Positions 8,726-17,871 of a DNA stretch of 64,000 nt are shown one piece after another; within the stretch, counting starts at the first letter, position 1; each line of letters starts with the position of its first letter. Source of the DNA: Terrimesophilobacter sp964651535 (GTDB lineage Bacteria; Actinomycetota; Actinomycetes; Actinomycetales; Microbacteriaceae); contig CAZYYE010000001.1 in assembly GCA_964651535.1 (NCBI GenBank), positions 248,001 through 312,000 on the forward strand. The letters run 5' to 3'. Position numbers and translations under genes: made by a program. The notes under the pieces are model-generated. The model was not told the DNA's origin and made no database searches. It saw only the letters and a list, made by a program, of their open reading frames with translations.

Positions 8726-9121
8726 ATGGAGCATCCCCTCGTCATCGAACCAAATGATCCGCATCTAAAGAAGATGCGTTCGATCTGCATGGCATATCCG
8801 GAAACGGCTGAAGTGCAATCCTGGGGGCGGCCGACGTTCCGCGTGGCGAAGAAGATTTTCATCGTCGTGGGCTCGAGCATGGACCGCCCCCGCTCGATCG
8901 TGTTCAAGCCGGATGCCGAAGAGCGTCGCGCATACCTTCAGGACGAGCGGTTCTGGGTGCCACCGTACTGGGGACCGAGCGGTTGGCTCGCCATCGGGCT
9001 CGATGCCGAAAGCACCGATTGGAGGGAGATCGCGGAACTCATCGACACGTCGTATCGGCTTCTCGCACTCAAGCGTCACCTGAAAGTACTCGACGCTGAG
9101 GGCGGGCTACCGCTGGTATAG
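8726..9121 (+). CDS. MmcQ/YjbR-family protein
   Basis: A 131-residue protein with the MmcQ/YjbR fold (double-wing, CyaY-like). Visible signatures are an early PETAEVQSWGRPTFRV, a central KIFIVVGSS and FKPDAEERR, and PYWGPSGWLAIGL followed by a C-terminal helical part. The family is called DNA-binding from structure, but its physiological role is unknown. It is monocistronic, 29 nt before a tRNA-Arg gene. Confidence 0.85.
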   Translation: MEHPLVIEPNDPHLKKMRSICMAYPETAEVQSWGRPTFRVAKKIFIVVGSSMDRPRSIVFKPDAEERRAYLQDERFWVPPYWGPSGWLAIGLDAESTDWREIAELIDTSYRLLALKRHLKVLDAEGGLPLV

Positions 9122-9150
9122 TCGACTGGTTGGCTTCGGCTGACAGGACT

Positions 9151-9226
9151 GCGCCCGTAGCTCAGCGGATAGAGCAATTGACTACGGATCAATAGGCCGG
9201 GGGTTCAAATCCCTCCGGGCGCACCA
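9151..9226 (+). tRNA. tRNA-Arg (anticodon ACG)
   Basis: Cloverleaf: acceptor GCGCCCG pairs with CGGGCGC (9216-9222), the anticodon stem is ATTGA/TCAAT with loop CTACGGA (anticodon ACG), the T-loop is GTTCAAAT, and CCA is encoded (9224-9226). An IS481-type element begins 2 nt after the CCA, but the tRNA itself is intact. Confidence 0.96.
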
Positions 9227-9227
9227 C
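9212..9227. repeat. 16-bp target-site duplication, left copy
   Basis: CCTCCGGGCGCACCAC here is identical to 10523-10538. The two copies abut the two ends of the IS, so this is the duplicated target. The target was the 3' end of tRNA-Arg. Confidence 0.85.
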
Positions 9228-10522
9228 TGTGATGAGTCGCGACATCGTTGTCAGATGAGTCGCGTCATTGTTTACAAATTGCTCGGCCATCGGCCGGGCT
9301 TCTTTGTTTTGTTGGCCCAGTAGTTGTGGTTCGGGTTGATGTCATAGATGCCGAGGATTTCACCGGTGACCCGGTCGGTGATCGTCACTTCGTGTTCGTC
9401 GACGAGGATGAGGACTTCACGTCTGGCGTGGTCTCGGCCGACGCCGAGGTGGTGGAGTTTGCCGGCGCGGCGGAGGGTGAGTTTGCCGAATTGGTCGATG
9501 GTGTCGTGGCGGACCCGGTAGTGGGCGCCAAATGGTTGCCGTGCCGGGGTGGCTTTGATGGTGGCGTTGGAGGCCTGCGCGGGGGTGAGGCCGGGCAGAG
9601 ATCGGTGTGGGCGTTGCTCGTTGTAGATGGTACGGAACCGATCGAGCTGGTGTTGCAGCTCGAGGATCGTGCCTGCGGTGGGTTGGTTGTTCAGCCAGAA
9701 TTTGAGGGTTTGGTGGAACCGTTCAACTTTGCCTTGGGTTTGCGGGTGGTAGGGGTGCCCGTTCTTCTGCTGGATCCCCAGGCTGGCTAGAAGGTATTCG
9801 AAAGCGTTGCGGGAACCACGAAATCGGGCCGTGTAAACGAGCCCGTTATCGGTCAGGGTGGACGCCGGTGCCCCGTATTTGTTGATCGTGGCGGTGAAAG
9901 TATCCACGACCAGACCACCGGTGACGACCTCGTGGGCCGTGCACGACAGCAGCAGCCGGGAGTGGTCATCCAGCCAGTTCAGAATCTCAACGTCGCGGCC
10001 GGAAGCCAGCATCCAGTGGGTGAAGTCCGATTGCCAGGTCTCATTGGGTTGGGCGGCTTGGAAGCGAATGTAAGAGGACTTGGGGCGTTTCCTGGGTTCC
10101 GGGGTGATCAAACCGGCCGCATGCAGGATGCGGCGAATTGTGGAGGTTGAGGGAACCGGCAAGCCTACCTGACCCAGATGCCAGGCAATGGTGACCGGTC
10201 CCGCATCCAGACCTCCCGCAGTCAGCTGGTGGCGGAGCTCCACGATTCGGGCCCGCGTCGCTTCGGCTGTGCTACGTGGGTTGGATTTGGGACGCCTGGA
10301 CCTGGGCTCCACCGCGTCGATGCCGCCCTGTCGGTAACGGGCCAAGAGCACGTAAACGTGTTGCCGTGACACACCGAAACGGGCAGCGGCAGCAGCGACA
10401 CTCATTCCCTGCTGGGCAACGGACAACACAATGACTCGGGCTTTGGACATGCCCCATCGTTGCGTTACCTAGTTGTAAACGATGTCACGACTCATCTGTC
10501 AACTATGTCCTGAACTCACACA
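9228..10522. mobile_element. IS481-family insertion sequence, about 1295 bp
   Basis: The ends are imperfect inverted repeats of about 50 bp. The left end reads TGTGATGAGTCG and the right end, reverse-complemented, TGTGTGAGTTCA. The match is strongest over CAGATGAGTCG and GTTTACAA. Inside the left end GATGAGTCGCG occurs twice 24 bp apart, a sub-terminal repeat that could bind transposase. One intact DDE transposase is carried. Flanking 16-bp direct repeats and an intact frame argue for a recent insertion. Confidence 0.9.
9272..10450 (-). CDS. IS481-family transposase
   Basis: A 392-residue DDE transposase. The N-terminal helix-turn-helix (AAAARFGVSRQHVYVLLARY, about residues 20-40) is followed by the integrase core with WQSDFTHW (Asp142), LTDNGLVYT (Asp201) and TQGKVERFHQTL (Glu243). 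The C-terminal part is a beta-rich Mu-type domain common in longer IS481 members. The frame is uninterrupted, so it is probably functional. Confidence 0.95.
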   Translation of the reverse strand: MSKARVIVLSVAQQGMSVAAAAARFGVSRQHVYVLLARYRQGGIDAVEPRSRRPKSNPRSTAEATRARIVELRHQLTAGGLDAGPVTIAWHLGQVGLPVPSTSTIRRILHAAGLITPEPRKRPKSSYIRFQAAQPNETWQSDFTHWMLASGRDVEILNWLDDHSRLLLSCTAHEVVTGGLVVDTFTATINKYGAPASTLTDNGLVYTARFRGSRNAFEYLLASLGIQQKNGHPYHPQTQGKVERFHQTLKFWLNNQPTAGTILELQHQLDRFRTIYNEQRPHRSLPGLTPAQASNATIKATPARQPFGAHYRVRHDTIDQFGKLTLRRAGKLHHLGVGRDHARREVLILVDEHEVTITDRVTGEILGIYDINPNHNYWANKTKKPGRWPSNL

Positions 10523-10538
10523 CCTCCGGGCGCACCAC
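10523..10538. repeat. 16-bp target-site duplication, right copy
   Basis: Identical to 9212-9227. It restores the last 15 bases of tRNA-Arg including CCA, plus one following base, downstream of the IS. This piece is not a functional tRNA. Confidence 0.85.
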
Positions 10539-10541
10539 AGG

Positions 10542-12356
10542 CTAGACGGCATCCGCCTTCTCTGCAGGTTTGCGGCGGGGGGACTCGAGCGCCGGCATCG
10601 TGTCGGAACTCACGGCCGCCACCACCGCGAGCAGGGCGCCGACGAGCAATCCCGTTCCGAACAATTGGTCGCCGATCTTGGCGAAGCCACCCAGGTTGAT
10701 CGAGGCATTCGGGTCCCTCGCGAGAGCGTTGAACGCGAGCACCGTGACACCGAACACGCTGTTTGCCAGGAACAGGAGCACGCGCGCGGGGCGCGGGTAC
10801 GCCGTCGAGGTCGAGTTCGCGCTCGCACCCCCGGTGAGGAAGGACCACACGAATCCGAAGAGGACGAACGCGACGCCGGTGAATCCGAGGATCGCGCCGA
10901 GCGGGTCGGAGACGAAGTCGCGTTGATCGAAAAATGCTGCCAGCAGCAGCGCAACAGCGAGTCCTGTCACGCGCGTCACCGTCAACGATCTGCGGACTGC
11001 GAACCAGACGAGCAGCCCGAAGCATCCGACCGTCGCAACGGCCGTGAGCCCGCTGCTCGTCCACAGCCAGTCACCGAGTCCGAAGAAGCCCGCAAGCGCG
11101 ACCGTGATCGTGACGATGCCGATTCCGCCGATGAGCTCCGGAACCGTGCGGGAACCTCTACGGGCCAGCACGAATGCGAGGATCACGAGCGCGACACCCA
11201 CGGCGAACCGCACGAACGTGATCGCGCTCGACGTCGTCAGCACGGCGATAGCCGACTGGAGCAGGACGACGGACTCCAGCGGGACACCGTACGAAAACAG
11301 AATCTGGGTCGCGAGGAGAAAGATCACCAACGGCCCGAGCGTCACCGCGAGCCCCGCGCCGATCGGCGTCGCGACGGATCCCATCCGAGCGACGAGCCGA
11401 AGCGCGCTCGGCACGATCCGCCGCCGGTTGCGAACTCCAGCGAGCAGAACCCAAAGGCCCGCAATTGCGGCCACGAGCAGCGCGGAACTGGCGAGTTGCA
11501 CAACTCCGATCCCGTCCTCGGACATGAACACAGCGACAATGGCCCACACCCGCCAGACGATCACGAGGCCCAGTCCGATGATGATCGCGATCGCCGGAAG
11601 TCGCCTCCTCACGACGCCGACCACCCACAACGCAGTGGATGCCGAAAGCTCCGCGACCGCTGCACCCGCCGCAATCGCTGCAGGAACGGCGAGCTGACCG
11701 AGAGTCGACATTGTGAGCGACAACACGATCGGCCCGAAGTCGAAGCCGCTCGGCGCACTTTGCGCTGCCGCGCGACCCGTCGCAATGGCAAGGGCGACCC
11801 CGATCGTCGGCAGCAAGACTGCGAACTCCCACCACGCGAAACGACGGCCGCGGCGCACGATGGTGAACACGATGATTCCCAGCCCGGCGAGGATCGTCGC
11901 GAGGCGGCCAGGCGAGAGCAGGCCCTCATTGTCGAGCCCGCCCGCGAACAGCAGCGAAAGCACGGTCAGCGTCGTGACGGCCGTTGCCAGCCACCACGGC
12001 ACGTGAATAGCGGCGGTCTGAAGCAGCGCCATGGCGAGCACAACGAGAAACAACACGACCCACAGCACGGGCCGCGGGAACGAAAGCGTCGCCGACCCCA
12101 CCGTGACCGAGAGCTCGAGCGACTCGCGCAGCGCACCGGAGAACACGATGCCGAGCACCGCGAGCGCGTACCCGCCGATCGCGATGACGGCGATCGTGCG
12201 AAGACCTGTCGGCCATGCTTTCGCGCGAAGCCGGCCGTCGCGATACGGGTCCGCCAGCACGTGGTCCACGACCTCCACGAGCATCGACCAGGCAAGCAGA
12301 AGCCCGCGCACGAACCGCGAATGCTTCGGCTTCTCGCCCGTGGCGCCCTTCCCCAT
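10542..12356 (-). CDS. Large polytopic membrane protein of unknown function
   Basis: A 604-residue, strongly hydrophobic protein with about 15 or more predicted membrane segments joined by short charged loops, and cytoplasmic-looking ends (MGKGATGEKPKHSRFVRG at the start, RRKPAEKADAV at the end). I do not recognise a named family. The start is ATG 12356, which overlaps the stop of the upstream PQQ-propeller gene (TGATG), so the two are translated as a unit. The pair may form an envelope complex with an extracytoplasmic propeller, which is inference from coupling only. Confidence 0.8.
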   Translation of the reverse strand: MGKGATGEKPKHSRFVRGLLLAWSMLVEVVDHVLADPYRDGRLRAKAWPTGLRTIAVIAIGGYALAVLGIVFSGALRESLELSVTVGSATLSFPRPVLWVVLFLVVLAMALLQTAAIHVPWWLATAVTTLTVLSLLFAGGLDNEGLLSPGRLATILAGLGIIVFTIVRRGRRFAWWEFAVLLPTIGVALAIATGRAAAQSAPSGFDFGPIVLSLTMSTLGQLAVPAAIAAGAAVAELSASTALWVVGVVRRRLPAIAIIIGLGLVIVWRVWAIVAVFMSEDGIGVVQLASSALLVAAIAGLWVLLAGVRNRRRIVPSALRLVARMGSVATPIGAGLAVTLGPLVIFLLATQILFSYGVPLESVVLLQSAIAVLTTSSAITFVRFAVGVALVILAFVLARRGSRTVPELIGGIGIVTITVALAGFFGLGDWLWTSSGLTAVATVGCFGLLVWFAVRRSLTVTRVTGLAVALLLAAFFDQRDFVSDPLGAILGFTGVAFVLFGFVWSFLTGGASANSTSTAYPRPARVLLFLANSVFGVTVLAFNALARDPNASINLGGFAKIGDQLFGTGLLVGALLAVVAAVSSDTMPALESPRRKPAEKADAV

Positions 12357-14206
12357 CAAGGCCGCCCCACTTTGACCGCGGGCTGCGTGCTTCGGAGCAC
12401 CCAGAACCCGTCCTCGCCCGCGAGCGCGTAGCGGTAAATCGACAGTGCGAGCGAAGGGATGCGCCACTGCGCGAGCGTCGATCCGGCACCGTCCACGAGA
12501 CTGGCGGAGTCCTCGTCGAAAAGCACCGCGTGCGACCCGTCCGTCACGGCATCCTGAGCACCGGCCCGAATCCATCGGATCGCACCCGTTGCGACATCAA
12601 TTGCCGTCGTCGCCTCGGTGGTCACGACGACCGCCGTACCGTCGAGGTTGACTATCGAACGCAGCACCCCGACGTAGCGCAGCACCCACCCGCGCGCTCC
12701 GTTCGCGGCATCGTAGGCGCGCAGGAATCCGTCCTCGTCGGCGACGATGATCGCACCGCTAGCCGCGGCCGCAAGAGTCGGCACGCCATGGCTGTCGTTC
12801 TCCCACACCGTCTCGCCCGTTGCACGGTCGAACGCGGTCATTGCCCCGGCTCGGTCGATGATCACTACACTGTCGCCGGCCACCGACGCGGGAAGTCGTA
12901 CGTCCGCCGCGAGCTTGCTCTCCCACACGACGTCGCCGGTGTAACGGTCGAAGCTGGACACGGCGCCGTCGAGGGCGACGACGATCACCGTGCCGTCTCC
13001 TGCATCCGTCGGCGTCGCGAACACGAGTTCCGCGGAACTCTTCCCCCACAACCGCTGGCCGGATTCCGCGTACGCGACGATCTGCCTCAGGCTGGTCGTC
13101 ACGATCGTCACATCGCCGGCGGTTTCCAGAGAGATGACTTCGCCCCCCGGGTGCGCAAACCACTCCCGGACGAGAGAACCGGACTCGAGGCGCAGCGCGA
13201 CGACGTCGTCACCGAACTGGTTGACCGCGACGATGAGCCCGGATGCGGTGCGGCGGGGAGGGTTTGCGAGGGAGATGGACAGTTGCTGCTCGCCGAAGAA
13301 GTTGTCGACAGAGATCGGCGCCACGTCGTTCGCGGACCAGTCCCGACTGTTGCTCCAATCGAACCGCGCTGTGGACGCTGTTGCGGCAGTTGGTGCGGGC
13401 GCCGAGGACAACGGGCCCTGCACGATGGGAGTGCCGTTCACGGTGGCCACGATGGCGACTCGGCCGCGGCCCTCGCACCACAAGTCGGACTCCGCAATGT
13501 CGAGCACGGTCTCGCCTGCGCTGTCGAGGTAGAGCGCAGTACCGTCGGTTTGCAGGCATTCGACAAGCTCGGGACCGAGCAGTCCCGCGGCGGCGATGAG
13601 TTCGCTGTTTGATGGCAGCGACGCCTGAAACTGCGAACGGTAGGTCATCACGCCGTTGGGGAGGGCATCGCCCGCGCTCGACCAGGTCGAGCCGGGCGCG
13701 ACAGCGGCGGGCAACTCCAGAAGCGGCGGTGAATACGCGAACCCGATATTGCCGCCATAACCGGCGAGAAGCACAAGCCCATCGGCGGAAAGCTGGTGAA
13801 GATCCACGGTCTGGGTGCCCGCCTCATCGAGTTCGCTGCCGCGGACCGTGAGGCTGGATTCTCGCCACAATTGCGCCACTTCCGCGCCGTCGCCGAGCTG
13901 GTTGATGATCGCGGACCCTGCGTCGATCGGGAGTTTCAGGATGTCCTCGAAGCCGATCGAGCGCGCCGATTCGGACAAGCGAACGGCATCGAAGTTGTCG
14001 AGAAGCCACTCGTGGTGGCCATCCGACGGCACATAGTCGGCTGCGGCGCCGCCGAGAACGTCGGTGGCCTGACTGCTCGCGGTAGCAATCGAGGCGCCGG
14101 TGACGAGGACGACGGCGGCCAGAGTTCCAGACGCGAACGCGGAGAACCGACGGGGCCGCGCGGGGGCTATGCGCTCCTCTGGCGGCGGGGGCGACGGTGG
14201 CTCCAT
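12356..14206 (-). CDS. Membrane-anchored PQQ-like beta-propeller protein
   Basis: A 616-residue protein. A Pro/Arg-rich cytoplasmic N-terminus is followed by a single hydrophobic anchor near residues 25-45. A long extracytoplasmic part carries repeated propeller blades with the pattern (A/V)YDAxxGxxxW and DxATGxxxW (for example FDRATGETVWEND, YDAANGARGWVL, IDVATGAIRWI). Such PQQ_2-type domains usually bind partners or act as scaffolds and need not bind PQQ. It is coupled by TGATG to the polytopic membrane protein downstream. Confidence 0.85.
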   Translation of the reverse strand: MEPPSPPPPEERIAPARPRRFSAFASGTLAAVVLVTGASIATASSQATDVLGGAAADYVPSDGHHEWLLDNFDAVRLSESARSIGFEDILKLPIDAGSAIINQLGDGAEVAQLWRESSLTVRGSELDEAGTQTVDLHQLSADGLVLLAGYGGNIGFAYSPPLLELPAAVAPGSTWSSAGDALPNGVMTYRSQFQASLPSNSELIAAAGLLGPELVECLQTDGTALYLDSAGETVLDIAESDLWCEGRGRVAIVATVNGTPIVQGPLSSAPAPTAATASTARFDWSNSRDWSANDVAPISVDNFFGEQQLSISLANPPRRTASGLIVAVNQFGDDVVALRLESGSLVREWFAHPGGEVISLETAGDVTIVTTSLRQIVAYAESGQRLWGKSSAELVFATPTDAGDGTVIVVALDGAVSSFDRYTGDVVWESKLAADVRLPASVAGDSVVIIDRAGAMTAFDRATGETVWENDSHGVPTLAAAASGAIIVADEDGFLRAYDAANGARGWVLRYVGVLRSIVNLDGTAVVVTTEATTAIDVATGAIRWIRAGAQDAVTDGSHAVLFDEDSASLVDGAGSTLAQWRIPSLALSIYRYALAGEDGFWVLRSTQPAVKVGRP

Positions 14207-14287
14207 TCGCCCATCGTAGGGGTCGGAGAGGGCGTTGCGAGGATCAATCGGCGAGAGGCTTCTTTCCCCGCAAGCGACTCGAGCGCG

Positions 14288-15034
14288 CTAGCGGGTATCC
14301 CTCCATTCGAGCACCGGGTATCCGGCCTCAACAGGGATCGACACCCAGCGCGTACCGTCGTCACGCGTCTCCCACACGGGGGCGACCGTCACGCGGGGTC
14401 GCGCGCGGGCGGCGGAGATCGCGTCAGCGGTGTTTTCGCTCTCTGCGACGCGCAAAAGGTTGAGCATCGTGGGGAAAATGATGGGCCGCTCCCCGGACTT
14501 CGCAAGCTCCGCCGCGCGTGCCGGCGGGAGCCATTCCGTGTCGAGCGTCTCAACACCATCCGGGATCGCGACGGCGTCACGCTCGACGGCGGCGAGAAAG
14601 AAATGCGTGTCGAACCGCCGCGGCTCGGAAGCCGGCGTGATCCAGTGGCCGAAATGGGTAAGCGCGTCCAGGCGGATGCGTGACGATGTTTGTTCGAGCG
14701 CTTCGCGAAACGGCTCGCCGCTTCGTGCCGGTCCGCTGGGGCCACCGAGAAGAAGACCCGTTTCCTCCCACACTTCGCGGATCGCGCCAATGCGCAGCGC
14801 CCGCTCGTCCCCGGCGAAGTCGTCGAAATCATCGACGTGTTCGCGCCAACCGTCCTCGCGGTCGTCGGAGTCGATAGCGCCGCCCGGGAACACGAGGGCG
14901 GAAGCGAAAGCGCCCCTCGCGGCCCTGCTGACCATGAGCACCTCGAACGGGTCGTCGCGCAGCACCAAAACGGTCGCCGAAACCCGCGGTGCGGACTGGT
15001 CCGGCGGGGACGGAGCGGGAGTGAGGGGAGGCAC
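14288..15034 (-). CDS. NUDIX hydrolase (NUDT19-like)
   Basis: A 248-residue phosphohydrolase. The Nudix box is split: FPGGAIDSDD comes first and, after an acidic insertion of about 30 residues, GAIREVWEETGLLLG supplies the REVxEEtG metal-binding helix. Such an insertion is typical of NUDT19/RP2-like hydrolases, which act on CoA derivatives or nucleoside diphosphates. The substrate here is unknown. The start is a GTG; the gene is divergent from the aminotransferase at 15091. Confidence 0.88.
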   Translation of the reverse strand: MPPLTPAPSPPDQSAPRVSATVLVLRDDPFEVLMVSRAARGAFASALVFPGGAIDSDDREDGWREHVDDFDDFAGDERALRIGAIREVWEETGLLLGGPSGPARSGEPFREALEQTSSRIRLDALTHFGHWITPASEPRRFDTHFFLAAVERDAVAIPDGVETLDTEWLPPARAAELAKSGERPIIFPTMLNLLRVAESENTADAISAARARPRVTVAPVWETRDDGTRWVSIPVEAGYPVLEWRDTR

Positions 15035-15090
15035 CCTGCCATGATACGAGCGCAGTGGTGGCCTCCAGCGGCATCCGATAGTCTCTGCGC

Positions 15091-16827
15091 ATGCAGCAGG
15101 TTGCGGACAGCCTCATCCCGGCGCGTTCGGAAACGCTCCCCGAACCGCCCATCGTTGCGCGCATCCGGGACTGCGTCATCGGCGACGATCGGCTCATGGA
15201 CGGCCCGTACGGCCAGAAGCCCGTCACCTACGCGGATTACACCGCGAGCGGCCGATCCCTGAGCTTCATCGAAGACTTTCTTCGCGACGAAGTGCTGCCC
15301 CGCTACGCAAACACCCACACGGAATCGAGCGGCACAGGGCTGCAGACCACGCGGTTGCGCGAGGATGCCCGCGACACCATCCGCCGCGCCGTCAACGGCG
15401 ACGACGACACCATGGTCATTTTCACCGGGAGCGGCTCGACGGGCGCCATCGACAAACTCGTCGGCATCCTCGGCCTACGCCTCCCGCGCCAGCTCGACGA
15501 CAAATACAACCTCGACGAACTGATTCCCAAGTCGGAGCGGCCCGTCGTGTTCATCGGCCCGTACGAGCACCACAGCAACGAACTCCCCTGGCGGGAATCC
15601 ATCGCCGACGTCGTGACCATCCACGAGGACTCCGACGGCCACATCGACCAGGCCCAGCTCGCGGACGAATTGCGGTTGCACGCGGACCGGCCCCTGCGCA
15701 TCGGTTCGTTCAGCGCGGCAAGCAACGTCACCGGCATCCTGAGCGACACGCACACCATCACGCGGTTGCTGCACGAGCACGGGGCGCTCGCGTTCTGGGA
15801 CTTCGCGGCAGCAGCCCCGTACATCGACGTCGAAATGAACCGGGTCGGCGGCGACCCGATCGAGCGCAAGGACGCGATTTTCATCTCCCCGCACAAATTC
15901 ATCGGCGGACCCGGCACGCCGGGCGTGCTCATTGTGGACCGAGCGCTCATGACGAATCCCATTCCCCACGTCGTCGGCGGCGGCACCGTGAGCTACGTGA
16001 ATGCGAGCACGCACCGCTATCTGGCGAACCCGGAGCACCGCGAAGAGGCGGGCACCCCCGCCATCATCGAGTCCATCCGGGCGGGGCTCGTGTTCCAGTT
16101 GAAGGAAGCGGTCGGGGTCGAGACGATTCAGGCGCTCGAGCGAGACTTCCTGCGCCGGGCGATCACCGCCTGGAACGCGCATTCCTCGATCGAAGTGCTC
16201 GGAAACCCCGAAGCCGAGCGGCTCTCCATCGTCTCGTTCGTCGTGAAACGGCCGGACGGCATGTACCTTCACCACAACGCTGTCGTGGCCATGCTCAACG
16301 ACGTGTTCGGGATCCAAAGCCGCGGTGGATGCTCGTGCGCCGGCCCCTATGGACACCGGCTGCTGGGCATCGACGACGAGTTGTCGCGCGAATACGACGA
16401 ACAGATCAAGCAGGGCTGCGAGGGCATCAAACCGGGTTGGGTTCGCGTGAACTTCAACTACTTCATCAGCGACGAAGTGTTCCGCTACATCGTCTCCGCC
16501 GTCACGATGATCGCGGAGCACGGTGCGAAACTGCTTCCCGACTACCGATTCGATCCGGCATCCGGGCTGTGGAAGCACCGATCGGGGCCGGTGGAACCCC
16601 CGCTGCGGTTCTCGCAATTGAGCTATGACCCGGATGGCGAACTCACGTTCCCCCGCCACGACGATCGCGCCCCGGCGACCGTGTACGCGGATGCGCTCGC
16701 GGCGGCGCGCGAACTGTTCGAGAAAGCGGCGGCCGCCCCTGCCGCAAGCGTCGGCGTCGCCGAGCAACTCGGCGAGCGGTTTGAGAGCCTGCGCTGGTTC
16801 GACCTCCCCGCCGAGTGCCTCACGTAG
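15091..16827 (+). CDS. Class V aminotransferase (cysteine desulfurase-like)
   Basis: A 578-residue PLP enzyme, longer than the roughly 400 residues usual for SufS/NifS. The core shows the early ADYTASGRSL, the cofactor-loop region FTGSGSTGAIDKL, DFAAAAPYIDV and the PLP lysine in SPHKFIGGPGTPG. There is also a Cys-containing loop, GGCSCAGPYG, where cysteine desulfurases carry the reactive Cys. Position suggests desulfurase or lyase chemistry, but the substrate is not predictable. The C-terminal 130 residues form an additional region of unknown role. Confidence 0.85.
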   Translation: MQQVADSLIPARSETLPEPPIVARIRDCVIGDDRLMDGPYGQKPVTYADYTASGRSLSFIEDFLRDEVLPRYANTHTESSGTGLQTTRLREDARDTIRRAVNGDDDTMVIFTGSGSTGAIDKLVGILGLRLPRQLDDKYNLDELIPKSERPVVFIGPYEHHSNELPWRESIADVVTIHEDSDGHIDQAQLADELRLHADRPLRIGSFSAASNVTGILSDTHTITRLLHEHGALAFWDFAAAAPYIDVEMNRVGGDPIERKDAIFISPHKFIGGPGTPGVLIVDRALMTNPIPHVVGGGTVSYVNASTHRYLANPEHREEAGTPAIIESIRAGLVFQLKEAVGVETIQALERDFLRRAITAWNAHSSIEVLGNPEAERLSIVSFVVKRPDGMYLHHNAVVAMLNDVFGIQSRGGCSCAGPYGHRLLGIDDELSREYDEQIKQGCEGIKPGWVRVNFNYFISDEVFRYIVSAVTMIAEHGAKLLPDYRFDPASGLWKHRSGPVEPPLRFSQLSYDPDGELTFPRHDDRAPATVYADALAAARELFEKAAAAPAASVGVAEQLGERFESLRWFDLPAECLT

Positions 16828-16840
16828 TGCGGATCCGGCT

Positions 16841-16866
16841 CGCCCCCTGAGGCTCTCGAAGGGGCG
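16841..16866. repeat. Short palindromic repeat (degenerate copy of the CCCTGAGG/TCTCGAAGGG family)
   Basis: An inverted repeat with outer arms CGCCCC/GGGGCG around CCTGAGG and CTCTCGAA. It lacks the inner stem of the fuller copies near 20944, 24995 and 30764. It lies 14 nt after the aminotransferase stop and may serve as its terminator. A second, unrelated hairpin follows (GTTCCCT and AGGGAAC, about 16878-16902). Confidence 0.6.
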
Positions 16867-16956
16867 TCACCAGGCTGGTTCCCTTCGGGTACCCCAGGGA
16901 ACGGCTGCCTTGCTCCCTCGAGGAACCGGAGGTTGGACGCGTAAGCTTGAGAGACC

Positions 16957-17871
16957 ATGTCAACTCCCATTAGTGTCTCTGCCGCCGTCGCCGAAGCCCT
17001 CGCCGAGAACCGGCCTGTCGTCGCGCTGGAGTCCACAATCATCTCCCACGGGCTGCCGCGCCCCCGCAACTTCGACGCCGCGCAGGAGTTCGAGCAGATC
17101 CTGCTCGACGCCGGAGTGACCCCCGCAACCGTCGCCGTCCTGGACGGCATCCCGCACGTCGGACTCGACGCGGACGGCGTTCGCCGCATCGCGGACGAGG
17201 ACATGGCGAAGGCGAGCGTCCGCGACCTGCCGATCCTCGCCGCCGCGAAGGCATCCGGGGCGACGACCGTCGCCGCAACGGCGCACCTCGCCGCGCTCGC
17301 CGGCGTGCGCGTGTTCGCGACAGGGGGCCTCGGCGGTGCGCACCGCGGGGCCTCGTCGAGCTTCGACGAATCCGCCGACATCTCCACCCTCGCGGTCACG
17401 CCGATCACGGTTGTCGCAGCGGGCGTCAAGTCGGTTCTCGACATTGCGGCAACCCTCGAACGTCTGGAAACCTTGAGCGTTCCCGTCGTCGGGTACCGCA
17501 CCAAAATTTTCCCCAGCTTCTGGCTCACCGAATCCGAGTTCGAGATCGACTGGTCGGTGCAGTCCGCGGAAGAGATCGCCCTCGTCATGAAGGCTCAGGA
17601 TGAACTCGGCCACGGCCAGGGAATCGTCGTGGCGAACCCGATCCCGCGCGAACAGCAGTGGGATCCGGAGGAGCACAACCGCGTGCTCGACGAGGCTTTC
17701 GCCGCCGCGGATGCCGCCGGCGTGCACGGCAAAGCGGTCACGCCGTTCCTGCTCGGCTTCATCGTCGACGCATCCGGCGGACGCAGCCTCGAAGTGAACC
17801 TCGACCTCGCGCGCAACAACGTTCGGCTTGCCGCCGAAATCGCGACGGCGTGGTCGAAACTGGCTGGGTGA
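16957..17871 (+). CDS. psuG: Pseudouridine-5'-phosphate glycosidase
   Basis: A 304-residue enzyme of the PsuG (YeiN) family, which cleaves pseudouridine 5'-phosphate to uracil and ribose 5-phosphate. Strong signatures are VALESTIISHGLPRPRN at the N-terminus, then IPHVGLD, TTVAATAHLAALAG, VFATGGLGGAHRG and the C-terminal GKAVTPFLLGFIV. Length matches the family. Its stop overlaps the following kinase gene (GTGA), so the pair forms the usual pseudouridine salvage unit. Confidence 0.95.
   Translation: MSTPISVSAAVAEALAENRPVVALESTIISHGLPRPRNFDAAQEFEQILLDAGVTPATVAVLDGIPHVGLDADGVRRIADEDMAKASVRDLPILAAAKASGATTVAATAHLAALAGVRVFATGGLGGAHRGASSSFDESADISTLAVTPITVVAAGVKSVLDIAATLERLETLSVPVVGYRTKIFPSFWLTESEFEIDWSVQSAEEIALVMKAQDELGHGQGIVVANPIPREQQWDPEEHNRVLDEAFAAADAAGVHGKAVTPFLLGFIVDASGGRSLEVNLDLARNNVRLAAEIATAWSKLAG

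Noticed and set aside
10523..10538. Second tRNA-Arg fragment as a remnant tRNA or att site of an island
   Set aside because: The 16-bp match abuts both IS ends exactly, so a transposition target duplication explains it better than integrase action.
10482..12431. 649-codon plus-strand frame rich in Arg, His, Asp and Glu
   Set aside because: It is the antisense shadow of the GC-rich membrane-protein gene; its composition is low complexity and no domain is visible, while the opposite frame gives clear membrane segments.
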